From the NCBI RefSeq assembly GCF_021191635.1, contig NZ_JAIWPR010000006.1, positions 62,001 to 126,000 on the forward strand: a stretch of 64,000 bases of DNA, written 5' to 3'. This stretch comes from Alterluteimonas quercicellularis. GTDB taxonomy: Bacteria; Pseudomonadota; Gammaproteobacteria; Xanthomonadales; Xanthomonadaceae. The position numbers and the translations under genes are program-made. The notes below the pieces were generated by a model. It did not search any database. It was not told where the DNA came from and saw nothing but the letters and a program-made list of their open reading frames with translations. Of this stretch, positions 1 to 9,154 are shown one piece after another (position 1 is the stretch's first letter; the number at the start of each line of letters is the position of its first letter).

Positions 1-65
1 CCGAAGTGGCCGCGGGCGTCGGGCCAGGCGTGGAAGTCCACCGCGTCGTGCGAGGCCGCGCTCAC
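1..65 (-). CDS. trpB: Tryptophan synthase beta chain, N-terminal fragment
   Basis: Only the first 21 complete codons are inside the window; the gene continues past base 1. The frame opens with GTG at 65-63 and encodes a peptide ending in [12 protein letters not shown], the conserved start of TrpB just before its PYGGRF region. TrpB makes tryptophan from indole and serine with pyridoxal phosphate, in complex with TrpA. The GTG overlaps the TGA of trpF in a GTGA quartet, so the two are probably translationally coupled in a truA-trpF-trpB operon. The identification rests on a short stretch plus context. Confidence 0.8.
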   Translation of the reverse strand, partial: MSAASHDAVDFHAWPDARGHF

Positions 66-742
66 TTGCAGTCGCCCTCGCACAGCTCCTCGCAGTCGGC
101 GCGGCGCACCTCCTCGACGAAGCGGCGCATCAGGTCGCCGTCCTTCAGGCCGGGCTCGTTCTCGATGCCGCTGCTCACGTCCACGCCCCAGGGCATGACG
201 CCCAGCGACGCCTCGTAGACGTTGTCCGGGGTCAGCCCGCCGGAGACGAAGTACGGCGTGTCGACGCCGGGCTTGAGCCGCTTCCAGTCGAAGGCGCGGC
301 CCTCGCCCGGGTTCTCGCCCTCGCCGTGGCTGTCGAACAGGAAGCCGGAGGCGCCGGCGTAGCGCACCCGCAGCGCGATCAGGTCGACCACGCCGGTGCC
401 GCTGCCGGCGCCCATGCCCACGGCCTTGATGTAGGGCACGCCGAAGCTGCGGCAAAACGCGTCCTCCTCGCCGCCGTGGAACTGCAGCAGCGTGGGCCGC
501 ACGCGGCGGATCACGTCGCGCACCTCGTCGCCGCCGTTGTCGCGGAACACCGCGACCGTGTCGACCAGCGGCGCCAGCGCGTTGCGCATCGCGCGCGCCT
601 CCTCGGGGTCGACGCGGCGGCGGCTGCCGTGCGCGAACACGAAGCCGACGGCGTCGACGCCGAGCTCGCCGGCCAGGCGGACGTCGCCGGGACGGGTCAT
701 CCCGCAGAACTTGATGCGGGTGCGGAACAGGGTGCGCTTCAC
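62..742 (-). CDS. trpF: Phosphoribosylanthranilate isomerase
   Basis: TrpF performs the Amadori rearrangement of phosphoribosylanthranilate in tryptophan synthesis. The 226-residue product shows KFCGMTR (11-17, with the general-base cysteine C13), FLFDSH (general acid D137), VSGGL (166-170) and GVDVSSGIE (186-194, phosphate grip), in TIM-barrel order. The start is GTG at 742-740, overlapping the truA stop as GTGA; upstream in-frame sequence is truA antiframe and not TrpF-like. Odd feature: after the usual end of the fold there is an acidic tail with C217, C221 and C225, a CxxxCxxxC spacing not expected in TrpF. Family length is usually 200-210 residues. Confidence 0.95.
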   Translation of the reverse strand: MKRTLFRTRIKFCGMTRPGDVRLAGELGVDAVGFVFAHGSRRRVDPEEARAMRNALAPLVDTVAVFRDNGGDEVRDVIRRVRPTLLQFHGGEEDAFCRSFGVPYIKAVGMGAGSGTGVVDLIALRVRYAGASGFLFDSHGEGENPGEGRAFDWKRLKPGVDTPYFVSGGLTPDNVYEASLGVMPWGVDVSSGIENEPGLKDGDLMRRFVEEVRRADCEELCEGDCK

Positions 743-1536
743 TCGGGGGGATCTCGTTCGGTGACCTCGGGGGGCAGCCCCCGGCAGGCCGGATACAGCG
801 GGCCCAGGAACAGCAGACCCGCCGGAGGGGCCGTGGGGCCGGCGAGCGTGCGGTCGCGCGCAACCAGCAGGTCGCCGATCCAGGCTTCGGGCCGTTCGCC
901 GGCGCCGACTTCCATCAGCGAACCGACGATGTTGCGCACCATATGATGCAGGAAAGCGTTGGCCTGCACATCGACGACGATCTCCGCGCCCTCGCGGCGC
1001 ACCGCGATGCGCTGCAGGTCGCGGCGCGCGTGCGGGGCCTGGCAGTGCACGGTGCGGAAGCTGGAGAAGTCGTTCTCGCCCAGCAGCACCTGCGCCGCGC
1101 GGTGCATCGCCGCCGCGTCCATCGCGCGCCGCGTCCACGCCAGGTACTGCCGGCCCAGCGCCGGGCGCACCGCCCGGTCGAGCAGGCGGTAGCGGTAGCG
1201 GCGCGCGCGCGCCGAGAAGCGGGCATGGAAGTCGTCGGCCACCGGCACGCACCAGCGCACCGCCACCGGCGGCGGCAGGCGGCCGGTCGTCCCCAGCACC
1301 CAGCCGCGCGGCTCGCGCAGCGCATCGGTCTCGAAGTGGACGACCTGGCAGCGCGCATGCACGCCGGCGTCGGTGCGGCCGGCGCAGACGGTCTCCACCG
1401 GCGCGTCGGCGACCGCCGACAGCGCCGCCTCCAGCGCCCCCTGCACGGTCGGCGGGCCGGCTTCGCCGGGCTGGCTGAGCCGCTGCCAGCCGAGGAAGTC
1501 GGTGCCGTCGTACTCGACGCCGAGGGCGAAACGCAT
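739..1536 (-). CDS. truA: tRNA pseudouridine(38-40) synthase
   Basis: TruA isomerises uridines 38-40 in the tRNA anticodon arm. The protein (265 residues) has the catalytic loop [11 protein letters not shown] with D56, an early [12 protein letters not shown] segment, and a late [15 protein letters not shown] block, all typical of TruA. I chose the ATG at 1536 because VEYDG then falls near residue 7 as in the family; an ATG 57 bases upstream (1593) would add 19 unrelated residues and cannot be excluded. Its TGA overlaps the trpF start by four bases. The fimV-truA-trpF order is conserved in pseudomonads and xanthomonads. Confidence 0.95.
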   Translation of the reverse strand: MRFALGVEYDGTDFLGWQRLSQPGEAGPPTVQGALEAALSAVADAPVETVCAGRTDAGVHARCQVVHFETDALREPRGWVLGTTGRLPPPVAVRWCVPVADDFHARFSARARRYRYRLLDRAVRPALGRQYLAWTRRAMDAAAMHRAAQVLLGENDFSSFRTVHCQAPHARRDLQRIAVRREGAEIVVDVQANAFLHHMVRNIVGSLMEVGAGERPEAWIGDLLVARDRTLAGPTAPPAGLLFLGPLYPACRGLPPEVTERDPPE

Positions 1537-1674
1537 GGGGGAGCCGTCGAAAGTGAAGGCGAGCATCCTAGGAGCCCGCGGCGCGGAAGTCATCCCGGCG
1601 GCCAGCGCCGCAGGCGCGCATCCTGAATGGGTTCAGAGCGCGGATGGTGGGGAAGCCTGGTCGCGCGAAGGATC

Positions 1675-1862
1675 ACGGGTTCCGTAGCGGCGCGCTTGCG
1701 CGCGACAGGCCTGCCCTGCTCACCCTCGGTCGCGCGCGAGCGCGCTCCTACCAGGGCGGAAGCTGCGTCCGGTTCGCGCGGCGGACGACGGGTTCCGCGG
1801 CCGCGCGCTTGCTCGCAACACGGCTGCCCCGCTCGCCCGGTCGCGGGCGAGTGGGCTCCTAC
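1675..1862. repeat. Two tandem GTAG-type REP pairs (BIME-like)
   Basis: The gap between truA and fimV holds two copies of a unit with a period of 113 bases (ACGGGTTCCG at 1675 and 1788). Each is an inverted pair: a GTAG-headed GC palindrome (1684 on), a short spacer, then its reverse complement ending in CTAC (1748-1751; degenerate second pair about 1797-1862). The CTAC at 1859-1862 contains, on the minus strand, the TAG stop of fimV. I see no gene in the rest of this gap. Confidence 0.75.
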
Positions 1863-3799
1863 GAGGCCGGAGGCGCCGCGTCCAGCTGGCGCAGCAGCGC
1901 TTCGGCCTCCGCGCGCGCGGGCGCCGATCCGCCCTCGACCACCTCGCGCAGCAGCGAGCGCGCGGTCTCCGGATCGCCCAGCTCGACATAGGCGCGGGCC
2001 AGCTCGATCCGCTCGTGGTCGGGGGCGGCGTGGTCCGGCGCGCCATCGGCCGGCACCTCGTCGATCGCCGCCACCGTGGCCGGCGACGGGGCGAGGTCCT
2101 CGGCCGCCGGCGGTGCGGCGGCGGCACGCTCGCCGGCGGGATCCGCGGCGGCCAGGCCGGCGGCGGCCGCGGAAACGGGTGCGGCGGCGGCATGCCAGGT
2201 CGGCGAGCCGGCCGGCGGCGGCGCGACCGGCGCGGGGGGTTGCGCGGCGGCAGCCGGCGCGGAGGACGGCGGCGGCGCGCGGAACGCCGGCGTGCGGTCG
2301 GCACGGCGGCGCAGCAGCCAGACCACCGCCAGGGCGACCAGCAACCCGGCGATCCCACCGAAGATCCACGGCATCGCGCCACCCGCTTCGGCCGGCGGCG
2401 CCGTCTCGCGGTTGGAAGTCTCCAGCCGCTGCTGCGCAGCCGCGAGCTCGCTGTCCTTCAGGGCGATCAGCTCCTGCTGCTGCCGCTGCAGCCGCTCCAG
2501 CTCGTCGAGCCGGGCCTTCAGTTCCTCGACCTCGGCATCGCGCGCGGCCAGGGTTTCCTGGGTCTGTTGAAGTTCCTGTCGAAGCATGTCGCCCTCGCCG
2601 CCGGCCGCGATTCCCGACCGTGTGCCTGCCTGCTGCGCGCCGCCGGCCGTCGGCGGCACGATCTCGAGCCGCGCGTCGCGCGCGGCGGTCGCCGCCGGTG
2701 CGGCGGCCGCGGGCGCCGCATCGGCGGCGCCTTCCAGGGGGATCGCGGCCGGCTGCGGCGCCGGCTGCGACAGTTCGCGCCAGCGCGCGACCTGCGCCGC
2801 GATCTCGGCGGTGGCCTGGCGCGCGCCCAGGCGCACCGTCTCGTCCCGGGTGGGGATACGCAGCACCGCGCCCTCGCGCACGAGGTTGACGTTGCCGCCG
2901 ATGAAGGCCTCCGGGTTGCTGCGCAGCAGCGCCAGCATCATCTGGTTGACGGTCACGTCGTCGTCGGGCGCGATCCGCTGCGCGATCTGGCTCAGCGTGT
3001 CGCCGGCCTGCACCGGCCCGTAGAGCCCCGGCGTCGAGCGGCCGGAGGTAGCCGCCACCGGGACCGGCGGCGCCGGCGCGGCGGACGCGACCGGCGTCGG
3101 CGCGACGGCGTCTTCGTCGGCCACCGGCTCGCGCGCGGGCGCCGGCTCGGGCACGGCGGCGTCCACTGCCGCCGGATCGGACGCGGGTTCGGCGGGCGTG
3201 GGATCGGCAGCCGCGACCGCGGCCGGATCGGGTTCGGGCTGGGCGGGCGCCGCGTCGCGGACGATGGCGCCGGCGCCCGGCGCCTGCGCGGGCAGCGGCG
3301 CCTGGATCGGCGGCTGCGCGGGCGCGGCCACGGTGGCCGGCGCGTCCAGCAGCGCGGAGTACTCGCGCACCAGGCGGCCCTGCCCCCAGTCGACCTCGAT
3401 CAGGAAGGTCAGCAGCGGGTCCTGCACCGGGGCCAGGGTGGTGACGCGGATGACCGGGCGGCCGCGCGCGTCGAGCGCGACGCTGAACTGCAGGTCCGAC
3501 ACCGCGCCCTGCGGCGGCTCCAGGCCGATGCGCGCGAAGGTCTCCGGCGAGGCCAGGCGCGCGCGCAGCTGCTGCAGCTCGGCCGGGTCGCTGGACACCA
3601 CCGGGATCTCGGCCAGCAGCGGCTCGCCCGCCTGCGAGCGCACCTGGATCTGGCCCAGGCCGAGCGCGAACGCCGGCCCGGCGGCGCACAGCGCCAGCAG
3701 CAGGCCCGCCAGGACCCGCGCGGACGCCCTCGCGCGTGCGCCCGCCTGCGCACAAGGACGCGCCATGGCCTTTTCCAGTCTCCGCCAGACTCCCGACAT
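1859..3799 (-). CDS. fimV: FimV-like inner-membrane hub protein
   Basis: FimV organises type IV pilus assembly, twitching and polar cyclic-AMP signalling in related bacteria. The 646-residue product has a signal sequence (to about 46), the FimV N-terminal domain (46-153, LGQIQVRSQAGEPL), an Ala/Pro-rich linker, a LysM domain (about 260-318, VQAGDTLSQIA), a coiled coil (405-462), one transmembrane helix (476-496) and the C-terminal FimV TPR-like motif ending in HERIELARAYVELGDPETA. It is shorter than Pseudomonas FimV because the acidic cytoplasmic repeat region is small. ATG 3799 is chosen because AAGGGGAG lies just upstream. The stop codon TAG lies within a REP repeat. Position between asd and truA supports the call. 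Confidence 0.9.
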   Translation of the reverse strand: MSGVWRRLEKAMARPCAQAGARARASARVLAGLLLALCAAGPAFALGLGQIQVRSQAGEPLLAEIPVVSSDPAELQQLRARLASPETFARIGLEPPQGAVSDLQFSVALDARGRPVIRVTTLAPVQDPLLTFLIEVDWGQGRLVREYSALLDAPATVAAPAQPPIQAPLPAQAPGAGAIVRDAAPAQPEPDPAAVAAADPTPAEPASDPAAVDAAVPEPAPAREPVADEDAVAPTPVASAAPAPPVPVAATSGRSTPGLYGPVQAGDTLSQIAQRIAPDDDVTVNQMMLALLRSNPEAFIGGNVNLVREGAVLRIPTRDETVRLGARQATAEIAAQVARWRELSQPAPQPAAIPLEGAADAAPAAAAPAATAARDARLEIVPPTAGGAQQAGTRSGIAAGGEGDMLRQELQQTQETLAARDAEVEELKARLDELERLQRQQQELIALKDSELAAAQQRLETSNRETAPPAEAGGAMPWIFGGIAGLLVALAVVWLLRRRADRTPAFRAPPPSSAPAAAAQPPAPVAPPPAGSPTWHAAAAPVSAAAAGLAAADPAGERAAAAPPAAEDLAPSPATVAAIDEVPADGAPDHAAPDHERIELARAYVELGDPETARSLLREVVEGGSAPARAEAEALLRQLDAAPPAS

Positions 3800-3886
3800 G
3801 CCACTCCCCTTCATCGGGCCCAGACTAGCAGGGTGACCGGGAACGTACATCCCGGGCGCCCCGCCTCCCCGCGCTCCGTGCCGCGC

Positions 3887-4921
3887 TCAGCCGACTGTAC
3901 GCTCGGCCGCGACCAGCTCCGCCACCTGCACCGCGTTGAGCGCCGCGCCCTTGCGGATGTTGTCGGAGACGATCCACAGGTTCAGCCCGCGCGGGTGCGA
4001 GATGTCCTCGCGGATGCGGCCCACGTACACGGCGTCGCTGCCGGAGGCGTGGGTGACCGGGGTGGGATAGCCGCCGGCGCGGCGCTCGTCGACCACGACC
4101 ACGCCGGGCGCGGCCTCCAGCAGCGCGCGCGCCGCCTCGGCGGTGAGCTTGTCGCGGGTCTCGATCGCCACGGCCTCGGAATGGCCGTAGAACACCGGCA
4201 CCCGCACCGCGGTGGGGTTCACCAGGATCGCCTCGTCGCCGAGGATCTTGCGGGTCTCCCAGACCAGCTTCATCTCCTCCTTGGTGAAGCCGTTGTCCTG
4301 GAACTCGTCGATGTGCGGGATCAGGTTGAAGGCGATCTGCACCGGGAAGCGCTGCGGATCCGCGCCCTGGAAGTTCAGCAGCGCGCCGGTCTGGCGGCCG
4401 AGCTCCTCCAGCGCGGAGCGGCCGGCGCCCGAGACCGACTGGTAGGTGGCCACGTTGATGCGCTCGATGCCGGCCGCGCGGTGCAGCGGCGCCAGCGCGA
4501 CCAGCATCTGCATCGTCGAGCAGTTGGGGTTGGCGACGATGCCGCGCGGGCGGTTCGCGAGCGCCTCGGGATTGACCTCGGAGACGACCAGCGGCACGTC
4601 GTCGTCGTAGCGGAAGGCCGAGGAGTTGTCGATGACCACCGCGCCGGCGGCGGCGAACTTCGGCGCGTAGGCCTTGGAGACGTCGCCGCCGGCGGAGAAC
4701 AGGGCGATGTCGATGCCGGCGGGATCGAAGGTCGCCAGGTCCTGGACCAGGACCTCGTCGTCGCCGAAGGCGACGTGGCCGCCGGCCGAGCGCTCGGAGG
4801 CGAGCGCGACGAGCCGGCCGATGGGGAACTTCCGCTCGGCCAGGATCGACAGCATGGTCTCGCCGACGGCGCCGGTGGCGCCGACGACCGCGACGTTGAA
4901 GCGGGGGGACTGCTGGGACAT
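3887..4921 (-). CDS. asd: Aspartate-semialdehyde dehydrogenase
   Basis: Asd reduces aspartyl phosphate to aspartate semialdehyde, the branch point to lysine, methionine, threonine and diaminopimelate. The 344-residue protein starts with the NADPH-binding GATGAVG (14-20), has the nucleophile C134 in NPNCST, and later GAGRSALEEL and an active-site histidine in YGHSEAV. The length suits the shorter USG1/Gram-positive-like type rather than the 367-residue E. coli form. ATG at 4921 puts the Rossmann strand at the N-terminus. It lies upstream of fimV with an 87-base gap; dapA, the next lysine-pathway enzyme, is at 48 kb. Confidence 0.95.
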   Translation of the reverse strand: MSQQSPRFNVAVVGATGAVGETMLSILAERKFPIGRLVALASERSAGGHVAFGDDEVLVQDLATFDPAGIDIALFSAGGDVSKAYAPKFAAAGAVVIDNSSAFRYDDDVPLVVSEVNPEALANRPRGIVANPNCSTMQMLVALAPLHRAAGIERINVATYQSVSGAGRSALEELGRQTGALLNFQGADPQRFPVQIAFNLIPHIDEFQDNGFTKEEMKLVWETRKILGDEAILVNPTAVRVPVFYGHSEAVAIETRDKLTAEAARALLEAAPGVVVVDERRAGGYPTPVTHASGSDAVYVGRIREDISHPRGLNLWIVSDNIRKGAALNAVQVAELVAAERTVG

Positions 4922-5006
4922 GGGGGTTCTCGGCTGGAATGCGTGGGAAACGTGGATACGGGGCGGTGCGGGGGCGAAGCGGGCTGCGGGAGCGTTCGCG
5001 GTGCGG

Positions 5007-5026
5007 GTCAGGCGCGCGCGCCTGAC
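5007..5026. terminator. Perfect 20-base palindrome, possible terminator
   Basis: GTCAGGCGCG is followed immediately by its reverse complement CGCGCCTGAC. It sits between the minus-strand dehydrogenase gene (stop at 5077) and asd (start 4921). It could form a stem ending the aroC-dehydrogenase transcript, but there is no T tract and no loop, so a protein-binding site for asd regulation is also possible. Confidence 0.35.
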
Positions 5027-5076
5027 GCTCGCCTCGCGATCGCGTCCGCATGCGCCGGCCCGGCCGGAAGGGCTCC

Positions 5077-6090
5077 CTACCGTTTTCGGCCGGCGGCGGC
5101 GACCGCCTCGGCGTTGACCGGGTTCGGCGGCCGCCCGGCCTGCGGGCCCGCGCCCAGCGCCGCGATCAGGTTGTCGACCGCCAGCGCCGCCATCGCCCGG
5201 CGCGTGGCCAGGCTGGCGCTGCCGATGTGCGGCGTCAGCACCACGTTGCGCAGCGCCAGCAGTTCCGGCCGCACCGCGGGCTCGCCCTCGAACACGTCCA
5301 GCCCGGCCGCGGCCAGGCGGCCGGCGGCCAGCGCCTCGGCCAGCGCATGCTCGTCGACGATCCCGCCGCGCGCGATGTTGACCAGGGTGGCGGTGGGCTT
5401 CATCCGCGCCAGCGCCGCGGCATCGACGATGTGGTGGGTGGCCGCGGAGTACGGCAGCACCAGCACCAGGTGGTCGGCCTCGGCCAGCAGCGCCTCGAAC
5501 GACAGGCGCACGGCGCCCAGTTCGCGCTCGACGGCCTCCGGCAGCCGGCTGCGGTTGTGGTAGGCCACGCGCATGCCGAAGCCGCGGCCGCGGCGGGCGA
5601 TGGCCTGCCCGATCCGGCCCATGCCGAGGATGCCCAGGGTGCTGCCGTGGACGTCGACGCCGAGCAGGCGGTCGAACGACCAGCCCTGCCAGCGGCCCTC
5701 GCGCAGCCAGCGCTCGGACTCGCCGATCCGGCGCGCGGCGGCCATCAGCAGCGCGAAGCCGAGGTCGGCGGTGGTCTCGGTGAGCACGTCCGGGGTGTTG
5801 GTGACCAGCACGCCGGCCGCGCTCAGCGCGGGCACGTCGAGGTTGTCGTAGCCCACCGCCACGTTGGCCACCGCGCGCAGCCGCGGGGCGCGCGCGATCT
5901 CGGCCGCGCCGATGCGCTCGTTGAGGGTGACCAGGGCGCCGTCGGCGTCGGCCAGCGCCTCGGCGATGCGCGCCGGCGGGTGGTCGGTCGCCTCGGGCGT
6001 GACCTCCAGCTCGAAGTGCGCGCGCAGCCGGTCGACCACGTCGCCGAACAGCGGCTGGCTCGCCCATACCCGCGGCCGCGGCTCAGCCAT
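5077..6090 (-). CDS. D-isomer-specific 2-hydroxyacid dehydrogenase (GhrB-like)
   Basis: Predicted NAD(P)-dependent reductase of glyoxylate, hydroxypyruvate or 2-ketogluconate-type substrates. The 337-residue protein has the dinucleotide motif GxGxxG (GMGRIG, 156-161), NIARGG with the substrate arginine R241, the catalytic glutamate in FEGEP (about 268-270) and histidine H288 in PHIGSA. This set matches the GhrB/glyoxylate reductase subgroup; erythronate-4-phosphate dehydrogenase (PdxB) is less likely because the PdxB C-terminal domain is missing. Its ATG overlaps the end of aroC by eight bases, so it is probably cotranscribed. The exact substrate cannot be read from sequence. Confidence 0.88.
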   Translation of the reverse strand: MAEPRPRVWASQPLFGDVVDRLRAHFELEVTPEATDHPPARIAEALADADGALVTLNERIGAAEIARAPRLRAVANVAVGYDNLDVPALSAAGVLVTNTPDVLTETTADLGFALLMAAARRIGESERWLREGRWQGWSFDRLLGVDVHGSTLGILGMGRIGQAIARRGRGFGMRVAYHNRSRLPEAVERELGAVRLSFEALLAEADHLVLVLPYSAATHHIVDAAALARMKPTATLVNIARGGIVDEHALAEALAAGRLAAAGLDVFEGEPAVRPELLALRNVVLTPHIGSASLATRRAMAALAVDNLIAALGAGPQAGRPPNPVNAEAVAAAGRKR

Positions 6091-7183
6091 CGGCGCGCCC
6101 GGGGATGCGCGGGGCGACCTCGCCGACGTCGCCGCACTGGGCGCGGTGGCGCAGCGCCTGGTCCATCAGCACCAGCGCCAGCATCGCCTCGCAGATGGGG
6201 GTGGCGCGGATGCCCACGCAGGGGTCGTGGCGGCCGGTGGTGACGATGTCGACGACGCGGCCGTCGGTGTCCAGCCCTTCCACCGGCAGGCGCAGGCTGG
6301 AGGTCGGCTTGAACGCCACCGAGACCACCACCTGCTGGCCGGTCGAGATGCCGCCCAGCACGCCGCCGGCGTGGTTGCTGAGGAAACCCTGCGGGCGCAT
6401 CGCGTCGCGGTGCTCGCTGCCCTTCTGCGCGACGCTGGCGAAGCCGTCGCCGATCGCCACGCCCTTGACCGCGTTGATCGACATCATCGCCGCGGCGAGT
6501 TCGGCGTCGAGCTTGCCGTAGACCGGCTCGCCCCAGCCCGGCGGCACGCCGTCGGCGACCGCGGTCACCTCGGCGCCGACCGAATCGCCGGACTTGCGCA
6601 GCGCGTCCATGTAGGCCTCGAGCTGCGGCACCTGCGCGGCGTCGGGCCAGAAGAACGCGTTGTCCTCGACCGCGCTCCAGTCGTGCGCGGCCGGCGCCAG
6701 CTCGCCCAGGCGCGAGAGGTGCGCGCGCACGCTCACGCCGTGGCGATCGCGCAGCCACTTCTTGGCGATCACCGCGGCCGCCACGCGCATGGTGGTCTCG
6801 CGCGCCGAGGAACGCCCGCCGCCGCGCGGGTCGCGCACGCCGTACTTCTGCCAGTAGGCGTAGTCGGCGTGGCCGGGGCGGAACTGCTGCGCGATGTTCG
6901 CGTAGTCCTTGCTGCGGGCGTCGGTGTTGCGGATCAGCAGCGCGACCGGCGTGCCGGTGGTCACGCCCTCGTAGACCCCGGACAGGATCTCCACCTCGTC
7001 GGCCTCGCGGCGCGCGGAGGTGTGGCGGCTCTTGCCGGTGGCGCGGCGGGCGAGGTCGTGGGCGAAGTCCTCCGGCGCGATCGCGATCCCCGGCGGGCAG
7101 CCGTCGACCACGCAGCCGATCGCCGGCCCGTGCGACTCGCCGAAGGTGGTGACGCGCAGCAGCCGGCCGGTGGTGTTGCTCAC
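6083..7183 (-). CDS. aroC: Chorismate synthase
   Basis: AroC removes phosphate from EPSP to give chorismate, using reduced FMN. All three family signatures are visible in the 366 residues: GESHGPAIG (15-23), the FRPGHADY block near 100 and [14 protein letters not shown] near 125-138; [12 protein letters not shown] and SVAFKPTSS follow. H18 corresponds to the catalytic histidine. It begins 9 bases after the prmB stop and overlaps the downstream dehydrogenase by 8, suggesting a prmB-aroC-dehydrogenase transcription unit. Confidence 0.97.
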   Translation of the reverse strand: MSNTTGRLLRVTTFGESHGPAIGCVVDGCPPGIAIAPEDFAHDLARRATGKSRHTSARREADEVEILSGVYEGVTTGTPVALLIRNTDARSKDYANIAQQFRPGHADYAYWQKYGVRDPRGGGRSSARETTMRVAAAVIAKKWLRDRHGVSVRAHLSRLGELAPAAHDWSAVEDNAFFWPDAAQVPQLEAYMDALRKSGDSVGAEVTAVADGVPPGWGEPVYGKLDAELAAAMMSINAVKGVAIGDGFASVAQKGSEHRDAMRPQGFLSNHAGGVLGGISTGQQVVVSVAFKPTSSLRLPVEGLDTDGRVVDIVTTGRHDPCVGIRATPICEAMLALVLMDQALRHRAQCGDVGEVAPRIPGRADG

Positions 7184-7192
7184 GGGCCCGCC

Positions 7193-8152
7193 CTAGAACA
7201 GTCCGGCGGGCCGCGCGGCCGCGGCGGGCGCGCCCGCCTCGCGCTCGGCCGCCAACTGCGCGATCCGCGCGTTGTGCGCGACCAGGTCGCGGCGCTCGGC
7301 CACGAACACGCCCATCTGCCCGACCTTGAACTCCACCCAGGCCAGCGGCAGGTCCGGCAGCAGCCGGTGCACGGCGCGCTCGGCCTCGCCGACCTCGCAG
7401 ACCAGCAGGCCGTGGTCGGTCAGGTGCAGCGGCGCGTCGCGCAGGATCCGCAGCACCAGGTCCAGCCCGTCGGCGCCGGCGCGCAGGCCCAGCTCCGGCT
7501 CGTGGCCGTACTCCGGCGGCAGCGCATCGGTCTCGGCGTCGGTCACGTAGGGCGGGTTGGTGACGATCAGGTCGTAGTGCTCGCCCTGCAGGCCCGAGAA
7601 CAGGTCCGACTGCAGCAGCCGCACGTTCTCCGCCATCAGCCGCTCGCGGTTCTCGGCGGCCAGCGACAGCGCGTCCTCGCTGAGATCGGCCGCGTCGACC
7701 CGCCAGTCCGGCCGGTGGTGCGCCATCGCGATCGCGATGCAGCCCGAGCCGGTGCACAGGTCGAGCGCGCGGCGCACCTCGCGGCCGCCCAGCCAGGGCT
7801 CGAAGCCGGACAGGATCAGCTCGGCGATCGGCGAGCGCGGCACCAGCGCACGGCCGTCGGACTTGAAGCTCAGCCCCGCGAACCAGGCCTCGCCGGTCAG
7901 GTAGGCGGCGGGCACGCGCTCCTCGATCCGGCGCAGGAACAGCGCCAGCACGTCCTCCTTCTCCGCCAGCGTCACCCGCGCCTGGCCGTAGACCGGGCTG
8001 AGGTCGTGCGGCAGGTGCAGCGCGTGCAGGGTCAGCTGCGTGGCCTCGTCCAGCGCGTTGTCGTAACTGTGGCCGAAGGTCAGCCCCGCCGCGTTGAAAC
8101 GGCTGGCGCCGTAGCGGATCAGGTCGATGATCGTGTGCAGTTCGTCGGCCAT
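7193..8152 (-). CDS. prmB: Ribosomal protein L3 N5-glutamine methyltransferase
   Basis: PrmB methylates a glutamine in ribosomal protein L3 using S-adenosylmethionine. The 319-residue protein has the AdoMet loop DLCTGSG (131-137) and the catalytic NPPY (199-202) of the HemK family. The N-terminal sequence [10 protein letters not shown] and the [10 protein letters not shown] segment favour PrmB over the release-factor enzyme PrmC. ATG at 8152 is preferred; nothing methyltransferase-like lies upstream. It is divergent from the SCO1 gene and leads the aroC operon, a common arrangement (prmB-aroC) in gammaproteobacteria. Confidence 0.93.
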   Translation of the reverse strand: MADELHTIIDLIRYGASRFNAAGLTFGHSYDNALDEATQLTLHALHLPHDLSPVYGQARVTLAEKEDVLALFLRRIEERVPAAYLTGEAWFAGLSFKSDGRALVPRSPIAELILSGFEPWLGGREVRRALDLCTGSGCIAIAMAHHRPDWRVDAADLSEDALSLAAENRERLMAENVRLLQSDLFSGLQGEHYDLIVTNPPYVTDAETDALPPEYGHEPELGLRAGADGLDLVLRILRDAPLHLTDHGLLVCEVGEAERAVHRLLPDLPLAWVEFKVGQMGVFVAERRDLVAHNARIAQLAAEREAGAPAAAARPAGLF

Positions 8153-8256
8153 GGAACGCGCCCGCGGACGCGGACCGTGTGGAGGGTGACCGCGAAGTAT
8201 AGGGCCTGCTGTGCGCTTTGGACCGATCCCGGCCGGCGCCCGCGCGGCACGCCGGG

Positions 8257-8262
8257 TATCAT
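8257..8262 (+). promoter_or_regulatory. Possible -10 box for the SCO1 gene
   Basis: TATCAT stands out in the GC-rich divergent region between prmB and the SCO1 gene, about 30 bases before the proposed TTG start. No convincing -35 element was found. Confidence 0.3.
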
Positions 8263-8291
8263 GGCGCGGCCCCCACCGCGGACCGCAGCCC

Positions 8292-8930
8292 TTGTTCAAT
8301 CGCACCACCCTCGTGATCCTCGTGCTGGCCCTGGCCGGCGGCCTCGGCCTGCTGGCCGCGCAGAAGCTGCTCTCCGACCCCGCCCCCGCGGCGCCGCAGA
8401 CCCGCGCGGTGACGCTGTTCCCGCAGCCGCGCGCGCTGCCGCCGTTCCTGCTGCAGCAGTCCGACGGCACCCAGCTGGTGCCGGGCGAGCTGCACGGCCA
8501 CTGGACCGTGGTGTTCATCGGCTTCACCCACTGCCCGGACGTCTGCCCGACCACCCTGGCCGAGCTGGCCCGCGCGCAGGCGCAATGGGAGGACCTGCCC
8601 GAGGCGGTGCGCCCGCGGGTGCTGTTCGTCTCGGTGGACCCCGAGCGCGACAGCCCCGACCGCATCGGCGAGTACGCCGCCGCCTTCCACCGCGACAGCC
8701 TCGCCGCCACCGCCGACGTCCCCGCGCTGGAGGCCTTCGCGCGCTCGCTGTCGCTGGTGTTCATGAAGGTGCCGCCGCCGGACGGCTACCCCGAGGACCA
8801 GTACAGCATCGACCACTCGGCCGCGCTGGCCGTGCTCGATCCGCAGGCGCGCATGGCCGGGGTGATCCAGCCGCCGTTCGACCCGGAGGCGATCGCCGCC
8901 GACCTCCGCCTGCTGACCGAGACGCGCTGA
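8292..8930 (+). CDS. SCO1/SenC copper chaperone
   Basis: SCO proteins deliver copper to the CuA site of cytochrome c oxidase and act as periplasmic thiol reductases. The product carries an N-terminal membrane anchor (about residues 5-24), then a thioredoxin-like fold with the copper ligands C81 and C85 in CPDVCP and the histidine H175 in DHSAAL. The start is uncertain: there is no in-frame ATG, so I use TTG 8292, which places the anchor at the N-terminus (212 residues); GTG 8211 would add 27 residues. The TGA is immediately followed by an inverted-repeat element. Confidence 0.9.
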   Translation: MFNRTTLVILVLALAGGLGLLAAQKLLSDPAPAAPQTRAVTLFPQPRALPPFLLQQSDGTQLVPGELHGHWTVVFIGFTHCPDVCPTTLAELARAQAQWEDLPEAVRPRVLFVSVDPERDSPDRIGEYAAAFHRDSLAATADVPALEAFARSLSLVFMKVPPPDGYPEDQYSIDHSAALAVLDPQARMAGVIQPPFDPEAIAADLRLLTETR

Positions 8931-9147
8931 GAACCTGTTCAAACTCTTGCTGCGCTTGCCGGCTGCCGCGCGTGCGGTGCTCGAAAGAACCGCCTGGAGC
9001 GGTTCTTGACATCGCGCCAGCGATGGCCCGCAGGGTGGCCGCCATGGACGGCGGCCACCAATGCTCATGTACCACTCGTACACTGCGCTTCCTGCGCTCC
9101 GCCACACGCCAGCCGGCTGCGCTCGCGACAGACTTTGAACAGGTTCT
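8930..9147. repeat. 218-bp inverted-repeat element (MITE- or BIME-like)
   Basis: The ends are perfect 14-base inverted repeats, AGAACCTGTTCAAA at 8930-8943 and TTTGAACAGGTTCT at 9134-9147, extended inwards by imperfect complementarity (GCCGGCTG on both sides). Inside are further hairpins, for example AAGAACCGC/GCGGTTCTT at 8985-9007 and GGCCGCC/GGCGGCC near 9040-9058. No real ORF is present. It begins on the last base of the SCO1 stop codon and ends eight bases before the psd start, so it must carry or transmit the psd promoter. Only one copy was seen in this window. Confidence 0.7.
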
Positions 9148-9154
9148 AAGGCCC

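Noticed and set aside
2015-5563. Very long plus-strand open frame (over 1100 codons) opposite fimV, asd and the dehydrogenase
   Set aside because: It is Arg/Gly/His-rich, matches no protein pattern, and lies antisense to three well-supported genes. Long antisense frames are expected at this GC.
8261-8300. ATG at 8261 as the SCO1 start
   Set aside because: It is out of frame with the SCO1 coding sequence (50 bases after the GTG at 8211).
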